DNA from: Perognathus longimembris pacificus
Taxonomy: Eukaryota; Chordata; Mammalia; Rodentia; Heteromyidae
Length of the DNA stretch: 64,000 nt
Direction: 5' to 3'
NCBI RefSeq assembly: GCF_023159225.1
Contig: NC_063171.1
Location: forward strand, 3,515,501 to 3,579,500
A program made the position numbers and the translations under genes. Positions 45,041-54,722 of the stretch are shown in pieces; within the stretch, counting starts at the first letter, position 1, and each line of letters opens with the position of its first letter. The notes below the pieces were generated by a model. It did no database searches, had not been told where the DNA came from, and worked only from the letters and a program-made list of their open reading frames with translations.

Positions 45041-46554
45041 ATGGGACAAGGTAACAGTTGCAAGCTATATGTGCAAGCCCTCAAAGGAATGCTTCATGCC
45101 TGGGAAGTGAAAGTGGGGCAAAGTCAGTTAGAACGTTTCTTTCAGTTCATTGAGGAAATCTGCCTCTGGTTCCCAGAGGAAGGAACCATTATCTTAGAAG
45201 TTTGGCAAAAAATAGGAAAAAGGATCCAGGGACATTATGACACGAAAGGCCCTGAAAAAACTCCAGTGGACGCTTTTACTCTTTGGAACCTGGTCAAACA
45301 TTGTTTAGATCCTAGACATGAACAGATTAAATTCAATCAGTCGATTGGAGAAACTGAACAGGGACCTGATGAGCATTGCCCAGCCCCGGGAGCATGTGCA
45401 GCTGCCCAGGAAGAGCTAAGAAAATTAATAAAATTTGAACCCACTGGACTAGATATTAAGGAAGACTCAGATGGCTCAGACACTGAGGAAAAAATATACA
45501 ATGAGCCTACTAAAGATAGATTGACCCATGTTGAGAATATGTTGGAATCAGTTATAGCCCTATTGTCACAGCTCCATCCAAAACAACAAACTCCCTTAAA
45601 GGTAGAGACTTGTGGGCCCACAATCCTGGCAGACATTGATCCTTTCCTGCCAACCCTTCCGCCTGTTATTGTCTCACAGCCAGTACCATCTCAGCCTGTG
45701 CTGTTAAAGGTGCATGGCCCTCCTAATGGTGAACTCTCTTTTGGGACAAGTTCTAATCTCACCCCTAGGTGTAGTGCCTTGCAACTCTCCTTGGCGCAGG
45801 CTGCTCAAAGAGGGGAGGACATTTCTGGTTTTCACTTATTCCCTATAAGGGAGGATGAAGATAACAAAAGAGTTCATCAGCCTTTGCCATTTAAACAAAT
45901 AAGAGATTTAAAGAATGCTTGTGCTCAATACGGCCCTCCAGCGCCATTTACTCAAGTCATTCTTGAAACTTTGGCTACTGAAGCTTTTTGCCCAAACGAT
46001 TGGAAACAGTTGGCTAGGGCTTGTCTTAGTGGAGGAGATTACTTATTGTGGAAGTCTGAATTTGTGGAACAGTGTCAGGCCACAGCAGAGGCCAACAAGG
46101 CTAATAATGTACCTGCTTCATTTGCAGAGCTCGCCGGGGAAGGTGCTTACAATGACACCCAGACCCAGTTAAATTACACTCTGGACGTTTATGCTCAGAT
46201 CAATGCTGCTGGAATAGACTCCCTAACTCTAGTAAGACTGAGGACCTTTCCAAAATTAGACAGGGACCAGATGAACCTTATCAAGATTTTCTCTCTTGAT
46301 TATTGGAAGTGGCAGGCCATCTGATCCAAGATGGGGATGCTGGCAAGGTTCTTGCACAACAATTGGCATATGAAAATGCTAATGCAGCTTGCCAAGCGGC
46401 CATCAGGCCTTTTAAGAAAAAGGAAGGAATAACTAACTATATTCAGCTCTGTGCAGACATTGGTCCATCCTATATGCAGGGCCTCATGCTAGCCACAGCG
46501 CTCCAAGAGCAAACTATAACTGAATTTTTACAATCAGTTTCCAGTCTCCTCTGA
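45041..46554 (+). pseudogene. gag: Provirus gag (matrix and capsid), frameshifted, no nucleocapsid
   Basis: Gag is the virion structural polyprotein. The ATG at 45041 opens a 427-codon frame ending at 46324. The N-terminus is MGQG, with Gly2 as a myristoylation signal, followed by a matrix-like helical domain (to about residue 100), an acidic and proline-rich linker (about 140-240) and the capsid N-terminal domain (from about 265). A frameshift just before 46303 breaks the capsid inside the major homology region, whose remainder reads in another frame to 46554. No CCHC zinc knuckle can be found between there and the dUTPase, where several are expected, so the nucleocapsid coding region has been lost. 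The protein would be non-functional for packaging. Confidence 0.9.
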
Positions 46555-46617
46555 GCAACACCAGGGGGTGCAGGACTGGACCTCTGTTCCTCCACCTGTG
46601 CAGTACTGACTCCAGAA

Positions 46618-46926
46618 ATGGGAGTCCAGGCCCTCCCTACAGGAGTCATTGGCCCCCTTCTGAGGGAATCTGTTGGCTTACTGTTAGGCCGCAGCAGCTC
46701 TGCACTGAGGGGCCTACATATTATTCCAGGAGTGGTAGATCAGGACTATACTGGAGAAATAAAAATCATGGCTTCAGTGCCTGCTAGTGTTATCTCTATC
46801 CCTGCAGGACAAAGAATTGCTCAGCTCATCCTTGTTCCTTTAATTTCAGTCAGTGCCTCAGCCACTTCAACCCTAGGGGAGAAAGGAGTTTTTGGTCTTC
46901 AGACATATTTTGGGTTCAAAACATAA
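46618..46926 (+). pseudogene. pro: Provirus dUTPase domain (start of pro)
   Basis: The trimeric dUTPase fold: the motifs LLLGRSSSALRGL and the following GVVDQDYTGEI segment (with the catalytic-type Asp) and PAGQRIAQLIL are clear. In betaretroviruses this domain is fused upstream of the protease and helps keep uracil out of viral DNA. It is in the same frame as the end of the capsid (46303-46554), separated by a stop. It ends near 46926; the protease reads in a different frame. The far C-terminal glycine-rich motif is only partly recognisable. Confidence 0.9.
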
Positions 46927-47489
46927 AATGGGAACGGCCCGAGCTTACAATTTATATACAAGAAAAGCCCTTCCGAGGCCTATTAGATACAGGAGCAGAT
47001 GTGTCTGTGATAGCCAAGAGACATTGGCCTTCCCACTGGCTCCTTACTGCATCTCTCACATCCTTACTGGGGATTGGCCATGTCAGAGATCCCCAACAAA
47101 GCAGTGCCATCCTTAACTGGAGAGATGGTGAGGGCCATTCTGGGACTTTCCAACCTTATGTATTGGATCGTTTGCCCATAAATTTGTGGGAGAGGGATAT
47201 TATGGAAAAGATGGGAGTTTATTTGTTTAGCCTTAGTGACACAATTACTCATCAACTCTTAAGTCAAGGGCTACTGCCTTCAGGAGGATTGGAAATTCAT
47301 CAACAAGGAATTCGAGAACCCACTCAACCCCAGCCCCGACCTCATAGACAAGGGCTGGGATATTTTTATTGGGGGCTGCTGTTCATCCTGCCCCTCAAGC
47401 CGATCCTATCACATGGTTATCAGAGACTCCGGTATGGGTGGTTTAGTGGCCCCTATCAATTGAAAAGATTATTGTCGCCCAACAGATAG
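46927..47489 (+). pseudogene. pro: Provirus aspartic protease, frame-shifted from dUTPase
   Basis: The retroviral protease active site DTGAD is encoded at about 46986-47000, followed by the flap region and, near the end, a G-patch-like RQGLGYF (about 47347-47367) as in betaretroviral proteases. The reading frame runs to a stop at 47489. Because the dUTPase ends in another frame and its stop comes first, no continuous Pro protein could be made. Confidence 0.85.
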
Positions 47490-48682
47490 TGCAGGAAGAG
47501 CTGGACTTGGGCCACATTGCTCCTTCTACTTCCCCATGGAATTAACCTATTTTTGTTATTAAAAAGAAATCTGGTAAATGGAGACTTCAGGATCTCCAAC
47601 GAGTAAATGCCACAATGGAACTTATGGGGGTGTTACAACCAGGTTTGCCTTCTCCTATGGCAATTCCTCAAAACACACACAAAATAATAATCGACTTAAA
47701 AGATTGTTTTTATACCATACCCCTTGCTCCTCAAGATTGCAAATGCTTTGCATTTAGTATCCCTTCAACTAATTTTAAAGAACCCATGAAACGATACCAT
47801 TGGCTAGTGTTGTCCCAAGGCATGGCAAATAGCCCCACCTTATGCCAAAGCTTTGTAGCAAGGGCTCTCTCTTCTACTCGCAAAAATTTTCCTTCTGTCT
47901 ATATTATTCATTATATGGATGATATTTTATTAGCTCATCTAAACCCTACAGTAGTACACCAAGCTTTTGGACAATTAAAACAAGACCTCACCTCTTTTGG
48001 GTTAAAAATAGCTAGTGAAAAGGGGCAAGAGCATCCTCCATATACTTATCTTGGTCATATTTTAGGTCCTTATTTTATTTTTTTTTTTTTGGCCAGTCCT
48101 GGGCCTTGGACTCAGGGCCTGAGTACTGTCCCTGGCTTCTTCCTGCTCAAGGCTAGCACTCCGCCACTTGAGCCACAGCGCCGCTTCTGGCCGTTTTCTG
48201 TATGTGGTGCTGGGGAATCGAACCTAGGGCCTCGTGTATCCGAGGCAGGCACTCTTGCCACTAGGCTATATCCCCAGCCCTTAGGTCCTTATTATTTTAC
48301 TAGTCAGAAATTACAAATTAAGACTTCTCATTTGCATACTTTACATGATTTTCAAAAATTTCTGGGAGACATTAATTGGCTTCGCCCTTATCTTAAGTTA
48401 TCCACAGCTGAATTAAAACCCTTATTTGATCTATTGAAGGGGGTCCCTGACCCTACATCTCCCAGACAAATGACAACTGAAGCAGCTGAAGCCTTAAGCA
48501 TATTAAATTCTGCCATCTCTTCCCAACATGTAAATTATATTGATTACTTGGCCCCTTGGGAAGCATATATTTTAACTACACCTCATTCTCCATTCTCCAA
48601 CAGCTGTCCTCTAGCAGAAGGGACCCCTTCTATGCCTTTCCTAGCCTGCTACTCCCTCAAAAGTGTTAACTCCCTATTATGA
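47490..48682 (+). pseudogene. pol: Provirus pol: reverse transcriptase, with an in-frame SINE
   Basis: Reverse transcriptase copies the viral RNA. The palm includes IIDLKDCFYTIPL (first catalytic Asp), LVLSQGMANSPTLCQ and the YMDD box (HYMDDILLAHL, about 47908-47940). An RT thumb/connection follows (LHTLHDFQKFLGDINWLRPYL). The RT frame is open from 47615 to 48682 (355 codons). It reads straight through an antisense IDL-Geo SINE at 48075-48280, because insert plus target duplication is 219 bp, exactly 73 codons. The N-terminal RT part (about 47500-47614) is in broken frame with a stop near 47543. It would encode a chimeric, surely inactive protein. Confidence 0.92.
48075..48280 (-). mobile_element. 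IDL-Geo SINE inserted in provirus pol, antisense
   Basis: Young-looking copy with a poly-T tail and all landmarks. The exact 13-bp target-site duplication ttaggtccttatt lies at 48062-48074 and 48281-48293, inside the RT coding sequence. Confidence 0.96.
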
Positions 48683-48833
48683 ATTGGTGGCCACCTTAGT
48701 CCATATGTGCCGTGTGGAATCTTGTAAGTATCTTGGATGAGACCCACAGGTTATTTACATCCCCTATACTTTACAACAGCAAGACTGGCTTTATATTCAT
48801 TGTGATTCCTGAGCCATTGCTTGGGCCAATTTT

Positions 48834-49850
48834 ATGGGCACAATTTCACATCATTATCCCTCCAACAAATTACTTCACTTTGCCTCTTCTTACACCTTTA
48901 CATTTCCTCGGGTTGTATCTCTATCACCACTTTCTATGGCTACCTTGGTGTTTACAGATGGATCTTATAATGGAATGGCTGCTCTTACTATTGATGGTGA
49001 AACTAAATCTTGGGACACTGGTCTTTCTTCTGCCCAGGAAGTTGAACTTCAAGCAGTTTTACAGGCCCTTACACTTTTACCTACTAAAGCTTTTAATTTA
49101 TATTCAGATAGTCATTATGTTATTTGAGCCCTTCAGGTCATTGAAACTGTCCCTTTTCTTGGAACAGCTAATTCCACTATCCAAACTCTTTTTCGCCAGA
49201 TACAACTTCTTCTTCGCTCTCGCACCTATTCATGCTTTTTTGGATTTGTACGTGCTCATACTAAGCTTCCTGGACCATTAAGTAAGGGCAATGCTGTTAT
49301 AGATGAGGCTACTCAGGTTTTTCTCACTCAGATTGACTTAGTAAAGCAATCACATGCTGCCCACCATCGAAACAGTCATGCCTTATGTCGGCATTTTCAT
49401 ATAACATGTGAGGCAGCTCGTCAAATTGTAAAAACTTGTTCCAACTGTACTACCCTCCTATCTGTGCCCTCCAATGGTATTAATCCTCGAGGCTTAGTGG
49501 CCAGCCATGTTTGGCAAATGGATGTTACCCACATTCCCTCTTTTGGACTGCTCCGCTTTGTCCATGTTACCATAGACACCTACTCTAATTTTATTATGGC
49601 TACTCCTCTTATCGGGGAAGCTAGCAAACGTTGTATTTCCCATGCCTTACGCTGCTTTGCCACTATGGGACTTCCTAAACATATTAAAACTGGTAATGAT
49701 CCTGGATATGTCAGATGAGCTTTTCAAACTTTTTGCAAATCTTACCAGATTGTTCACTCTACAGGAATTCCCTATAATCCTCAAGGTCAAGGAATTGTTG
49801 AACGGGCCAACAGCTTGTTAAAACACCAAATTTCTAAATTAAAATTAATA
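48834..49850 (+). pseudogene. pol: Provirus pol: RNase H and integrase, with stops
   Basis: RNase H motifs TDGS (about 48954-48965), the glutamate in AQEVELQAV and SDSHYVI are readable to a TGA stop near 49127. The integrase follows in the same frame: an HHCC zinc-binding N-terminus (HHRNSHALC...CSNC, about 49363-49450), the first catalytic Asp in WQMDVTHIP (about 49510), and the Glu-containing NPQGQGIVERAN (about 49776-49811). The second catalytic Asp motif is altered: the window reads KTGNDPGY at about 49686-49709, so the aspartate position is out of its usual context. A stop follows at 49716-49718. Enzymatically dead. Confidence 0.88.
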
Positions 49851-49888
49851 TTCTTTCTCATGCTTTATTTGTACTAAACTTTTTAAAT

Positions 49889-50185
49889 TTGGACTGTAAT
49901 GGCCTTTCCGAAGCACAGCAGTTCTGGGAAAAGAAAGAGCAAAGAGCTTTTGCCCAAGTTAAGTGGAAAGATCCTTTAATAGGTGCTTGGCATGCGCCCG
50001 ATCCAATATTGACATGGGGTCAAGGACATGTCTGTGTTTTTTCACAGGATGAAAATGACACCCGCTGGGTACTTGAGCATTGCGTTAGGATTGTGGAAGC
50101 TCATCAGAATGGCACAAGCGCTGACTCACTGGGCTTATGTGCCAGATCCACCGATTGTGCACCCTGCGACTTGGGAAGGAGCTGA
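49889..50185 (+). pseudogene. pol: Provirus integrase C-terminus, shifted frame
   Basis: In a frame different from the integrase core. The DNA-binding C-terminal domain is recognisable by VKWKDPLIGAWHAPDPILTWG and the following hydrophobic strand. The frame shift near 49850-49890 separates it from the catalytic core. Its 3' part overlaps the start of env, as in related viruses. Confidence 0.8.
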
Positions 50186-50962
50186 GGTGTTCTTCCATGT
50201 CAACAGATGAGCATATGGTACAGCTCCAGATCCTTTTTTCCAACATGCTAAAATGGGAGACTTTGCAGCTTCTGGCATTGGAACCCCTTTATGTTTTACA
50301 ACTGACTCCAACAGTTATATTCCAGGCTGCACTGTAATGCAATCCATAAATCATCAAATTTGGATTCCTGATAACAGTCAAGTGTATAATACACGAATGA
50401 CCTCATTGCCTACTGGGTTCCCTGTACATCCTAATTCTACATCGTCCTTCATGATACCTTGCTGCATCAATCTTTCTCAAATTGTAGAATCCATGGGAGA
50501 ACTGCATTCCATAAAGTGTAGACATGAACATCCTTTTATAACCAATATTTCAAGAACTAATTCTCAATTGATGGACTGGTGAGGAGCCAATCTCACCAAC
50601 AAGTACAACCCAGGTCTGTGGTGGATGAATGGACACCCTCAACGTCATGTCTGGATGTTAGTGGCTGCCCTAAATAATATCTCCTGGCCACTTCTTCTTT
50701 CTTAAAAAATATTATGAGTTGTGTAGCACCTCCTTATGCCATTATGTATGGACCTTTTAATATCTCTATAGGAGCCATGTATTTCAATGTTACTTGTACT
50801 AACTGCTCTTTTACAAATTGCTTGTATAGTGGTCTTACTGATTCTGTAATTGTTATTAAGCAGCCTCCATTTGTCGTGCTTCCTGTGAACATATCTGAAG
50901 CTTGGTATGAAGAAACAGGTATTGAAGTGTTAAAACATTTAAAAAGAGCTCATGCACCCTAG
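50028..50962 (+). pseudogene. env: Provirus env, surface subunit, multiple stops
   Basis: Env attaches virus to cells. An N-terminal piece (50028-50210) overlaps pol and carries HWAYVPDPPIVHPATW, a motif of ERVK-type envelopes, before a stop. A second frame covers 50253-50582 and a third 50714-50962, both Cys-rich with N-glycosylation sites (for example NVTC, NCSF, NISEAW). Stops and frame changes between them mean no surface protein could be produced. Confidence 0.85.
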
Positions 50963-50978
50963 ATGATTTATAGGGTTA

Positions 50979-51575
50979 TTGATAGTAGGCATTGTAGCCT
51001 TTATTTCCTTAGCTGCCTCTGCTGAAGCAGCTACTGTAGCTTTAACACAAAGTGTGCAAACAGCTCACTATGTTAATCAGCTTGCTACGCAAGCCCTGCA
51101 AGGCAGGATTGATGATAAGGTAGAACAAAAATTAGAAGCATTGACTCAATCTATGTTGTCTCTGGGAGAACAAACTCGTGCTTTACAAACTTTGCAACGG
51201 GTGTGCTGCCATGCTGGGTTTGACTTTATTTGTGTGACCCTCCATAAATATAATGGGTCAAGCTATCCTTGGGAACAAGTTGTAGCACATCTTAATGGTA
51301 TTTGGCACCACAATAATTTGTCTTTAGATCTTTTTCAACTCCACAGGCAAAAAGCCAGGCTAGAACGAGCTCTGCCTCTGGACTCTGAAGTAGCAAAAAC
51401 AGCAAAAGAACTGTTTGCACAACTTCGACAGTATATCCCTTCCTTGACTAATGTTAAGGAGTTACTAATGACATTTCTCGGCCCAGGGATACTTTTGCTG
51501 ATGGCTTTTCTATGCCTTCCTTGCATTGTACATATATTGCAAAACTCTTATGAGTTTAGCCAGCCAGTTGCATAA
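50979..51575 (+). pseudogene. env: Provirus env, transmembrane subunit-like ORF
   Basis: A 198-codon open frame. It begins with a hydrophobic, Ala-rich stretch in the fusion-peptide position, continues with a heptad-type helix (residues about 25-70), a CC...C cluster (about 75-87) and a second helical part, and ends in a strongly hydrophobic membrane anchor (about residues 165-188) with a very short tail. It is the best preserved viral ORF. It lacks a signal peptide and a surface subunit in frame, so I expect no fusogenic product. Confidence 0.83.
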
Positions 51576-51774
51576 GATCAAGCTCCAAGTAAATGAATTT
51601 CCCCTGAGAGGAACTGCAGCCAGAAACGGGTAAGAGGGGGTGCTGGTCTGATCAACCTAAGACAGGGCCTTCAGCTTTGCTCTGAAGAAGTTCCCCATGA
51701 CGGGTAAGGCAGACAAGGGGACCCACCCAACCTAAGACAGGCGGGTTCGCTTCTTTAAACAAAGATGGGGGAGA
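51576..51774 (+). promoter_or_regulatory. Spacer and polypurine tract before the 3' LTR
   Basis: Non-coding spacer ending in aaagatgggggaga (about 51761-51774), the purine-rich primer for plus-strand synthesis, directly abutting the LTR. Confidence 0.85.
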
Positions 51775-52176
51775 TGTTGGGAGCCAAGCGGATTTCTGTC
51801 CTCTGGCTGTGTTTTCAAGGACGTGCAAGGACATGGCTTAATGGAAAATTGGAAATGTTTTACTATGTCTGCCAGAGTCCATTCTTATGTTAACCAACCT
51901 CATTCTGTCTTAGCTACCATTGGATATTGCTAACTCTAAGCCTTTTTGTTTTCTGGAATTTTAACCCTATGCTATTTCCTGGTTTTCAAACTGCATATAA
52001 GCTGGAAGTTAAGAATAAACAAGGCTGCAGTCTTGAGTTACAGTCTTGAGCTGCAGACCTCCCAGACCCCATCTTTGTCTCTTATCTTTTTTCTTCTCTT
52101 GTCCTGTATTTTTCTTTTTCTTTAATCCTCGCCCCCCTCATTCAGGGTTCCCTTTTGTTGCTGGCTGGGTCCGGCA
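51775..52176 (+). repeat. 3' LTR
   Basis: 402 bp, TGTTGGG...GGCA. tataa at 51996-52000 and AATAAA at 52014-52019. Relative to the 5' LTR it differs by scattered substitutions and small indels, with the U5 end (52145-52176) the most different. Followed by ctcact. Confidence 0.93.
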
Positions 52177-52225
52177 CTCACTGCCTTTCATATCAATCTG
52201 TAACCCTTCTGTATCACACTTTGAC
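52177..52225 (+). mobile_element. Right part of the L1 3' end interrupted by the provirus
   Basis: ctcact is the target duplication (52177-52182), then 'gcctttcatatcaatctgta', the segment 'tgacaataaaa' and the A-rich tail. With 44490-44504 it restores the order seen in other L1 tails here. Confidence 0.92.
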
Positions 52226-52754
52226 AATAAAAAAAGAATGAGGTAAGAAATAAGGAGTCATGGAAATACTGGAAAATTCAAAATATGTAAAACAATATGC
52301 TTCTGAACAAGCAAATAGTTAAAAGAGTAATAAAAAAAATTCTGTGAGCCTGGCTTTGGGCTTGGCATCTGAACCTGCTGCAGAGGTGGCGTCCATCACC
52401 ATGACAACACGCCACGGATGCTGGAGTTTCCCGAAAAATACCAGAAGATGGCGCTGACATACCCAAACTGGTACAGCTTATTTGGTCTTGAAAAAAATTG
52501 ATAAGCTTTACTTTAGAGTGCAGGACATTTTGATTTAAAAGCAACAAGTTTTCCATAACACTTGGAACCACAAAGCCACAAACTGCGTAAAGCCATTGGA
52601 ATCAAGGTCATTTCTAAGAAGGTTCTTCTACATATTTCTTATCTCTTGCTTTCATAATCCTGTGTTTCATAATGATTATTTACCAGATATGAACGATTTA
52701 CCTCATTTTATTAATTTTTTAAACATTAAAATTTTTTTAAATTATTGTAAAACT
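52226..52754. other. Intergenic DNA with a GC-richer island of unknown nature
   Basis: 52340-52470 is noticeably richer in G and C than its surroundings and includes several CpGs. Short open stretches exist in all frames (for example minus strand 52278-52571), none with a recognisable domain. It could be an exon or processed-pseudogene scrap. Confidence 0.4.
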
Positions 52755-52880
52755 ACTTAAGCTGGATGTAGTGACACATGCTTGTAATTCTAGCATTCAG
52801 GAGGTTGAAGGTGGAGTATCAACTATGAGATCACCTGGGCTACATTACATAGTGAAAGTTTGTCTTTAAAAACAAATGCC
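52755..52880 (+). mobile_element. B1 SINE (monomeric, 7SL-derived)
   Basis: 'gacacatgcttgtaattcta' then 'gcattcaggaggttgaagg' and 'cctgggctac' are B1 landmarks. There is no Geo unit. Diverged. Confidence 0.8.
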
Positions 52881-53224
52881 TTAACTTTTGAGTTTCCTAC
52901 CATGTCAGTATATTGTGAAAATATTTGAATTAATGAACTTCATTTTGATGGAAAAGAATACCAAGGGAAAGGCCAATGGAAACAACATACCAAAACCTAG
53001 AAAACACAGGCAAGAAGTTTTAGTAGTAAAACCTAGGGACCAGTTTCTATAGCATAAAAAGCAGAAAGACCTCGATGAACAAACAACCTATTTTACACCA
53101 CAAAGAACTAGTAAAAGAAACTTAGTCAAAAGTCAGCAGGAGTGAAAGATGAGAGTAGGAAACAATAGAGATTATATAACAACAACAAAATCAACAAAAC
53201 CAACCATATTTTATTATTCATTTT

Positions 53225-53425
53225 TTGGTTTGAACTCAAGGCCTTGTACTTGCACTATCATTTCAGTCACTTCTAGCCCTTTATGCTTCAGTGTTTTTTC
53301 AAATAGCGTCTTGAGATTTTTGTCATAACCAGTCACAAACTGTGTTTCTCCTACCTATGCTTCTCATGTAACTGAGATCACAGACATGAACCACTTTACC
53401 CAGAATGTTCTTTGAGATAGGGTCT
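53225..53425 (-). mobile_element. Old B1 + ID-like dimeric SINE, antisense
   Basis: 'ggtttgaactcaaggccttg' (ID-like half) followed by 'gtaactgagatcacagacat' (B1-like half). It resembles the B1-dID type known from several rodent lineages. Strongly diverged. Confidence 0.6.
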
Positions 53426-53711
53426 TGTTAACTTTTTGCCTGAACTAATAAACTCAATCTTCAATTTGATCTTCACTCCTCAACTACAGATAATAGTTAT
53501 GAAACACCATGCCAAATCCTTAGAGTATTTTTTAAAGGTAAAATTTAAACCTTTACTATACTAAAGAAAATAGTGAGGATTCCAAAAGTAAAAGAAAAAA
53601 GAAAACAACACTAATGCTAGAAAAATGCAAAGGATCCTGAGATACCTATCAGTAACATAAAGGAAATTTATAATTCCTAGATGTATACAAGCTATGAATT
53701 CTGAACAAAGA

Positions 53712-53960
53712 GCCAACCAGGCATGAGTGCCGACTATGATCACAATTACTTGGGAGAAAGAGACCAAGAGGATCATCTTGAAATCAGCTCAGCAAAAAGT
53801 TCGAGAGACTCCCATCTTAACAAAAACCCAGGGATGGTGGTACATGAGTGTAGCCTTATCAGAAAAATAAAAGTCAGATAAAGGACTGAGAGTGTTATTC
53901 AAATGGTAGAGTACATGCCTAACAAGTGAAGTCCTGATCTCAAACTCCAGAGTTACTGGA
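53712..53960 (+). mobile_element. Old B1 + ID-like dimeric SINE
   Basis: B1-like half (caggcatgagtgccgactat ... gagacc), then the ID-like half 'ggtagagtacatgcctaaca' and an A/G-rich tail. Same architecture as 53225-53425 in the opposite direction. Confidence 0.6.
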
Positions 53961-54085
53961 AAAAGGAAAAGGAGGAGGTGCAGGAGAAAAAGCATTGGAT
54001 GTATCAATAATGAGCAAGAGCACTGAATCTGTAATAAAAGCCTCATGTTAATGGGAAGTTGAGGATCTGATGTTTTCAGGGGTCA

Positions 54086-54090
<5 letters not shown>

Positions 54091-54135
<45 letters not shown>

Positions 54136-54362
54136 CTGGTCTTGGGGCTGGTATTCAAGACCTAAGTGTTGTCCCTGAACTTTTTCACTCAAGGTTGGTG
54201 CTCTATCACTTGAGCCACAGTTACACTTATGGCTTCTTTGATCTCAGTTGGAAATAAGAGTCTCATGGACTTGCCTATCTGAGCTGGCTTTGAACCACAG
54301 TCTTCAGATCTCAGCCTCCTAAGTAGCTAGGATTACAAATGTGAACAACTGGTGCCTAGGTA
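54091..54362 (-). mobile_element. B1/7SL-like + Geo SINE, antisense, with (GT)n tail
   Basis: (GT)n at 54091-54133, then antisense Geo (gtgctctatcacttgagcc) and antisense B1-like unit (gtagctaggattacaaatgt). Confidence 0.88.
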
Positions 54363-54474
54363 TTCAGGAGTAAAATTTATCAAATGTTTAAAGAATAGTT
54401 AATATCAGTTCTTCTACAACAGTTTCCAAAAACTCAAACAGGAGAGAATACTTCCAAACTCTTTACTGTTTTTG

Positions 54475-54632
54475 GTTTGGTTTGATTTAGAGACAAAGTC
54501 TTACTATGTCACTCAGGCTAGCCTGGAACTCATTATGAAGCACAGGCTGATCTGGAACTCTTGATCCTCCTGCATCTTCCTCCTGGATACTGGGTACTGG
54601 GATTACAAGTGGGTACCGCCATACCTGGCTTT
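54475..54632 (-). mobile_element. B1 SINE, antisense, with a partial internal repeat
   Basis: Antisense B1 landmarks (caggctagcctggaactcat, ggattacaagtgggtaccgc). 'ggct.(g/a).cctggaactc' occurs twice, about 30 bp apart, as in B1 with its internal duplication. Confidence 0.8.
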
Positions 54633-54639
54633 TTGTAAG

Positions 54640-54684
54640 GCTAACATTACCCTGACATCAAAACCAGACAAGGACATTACAAGA

Positions 54685-54722
<38 letters not shown>

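Larger units (their letters stand above)
44505..52176 (+). mobile_element. Class II (betaretrovirus-like) endogenous provirus, defective
   Basis: A 7.67-kb provirus with LTR-gag-pro-pol-env-LTR order, 6-bp target duplication, tRNA-Lys-type primer site and polypurine tract. The dUTPase located upstream of the protease, the gag N-terminus with a glycine-2 myristoylation signal and the env type all point to the betaretrovirus/ERVK group. Every gene is damaged, the nucleocapsid region appears missing and a SINE interrupts pol. By eye the LTRs differ at about 20 positions plus indels in ~400 bp, so it is not recent. Confidence 0.93.

Noticed and set aside
50028..51575. Intact env (syncytin-like) gene
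   Set aside because: Stops and frame changes break the surface part; only the transmembrane part is open.
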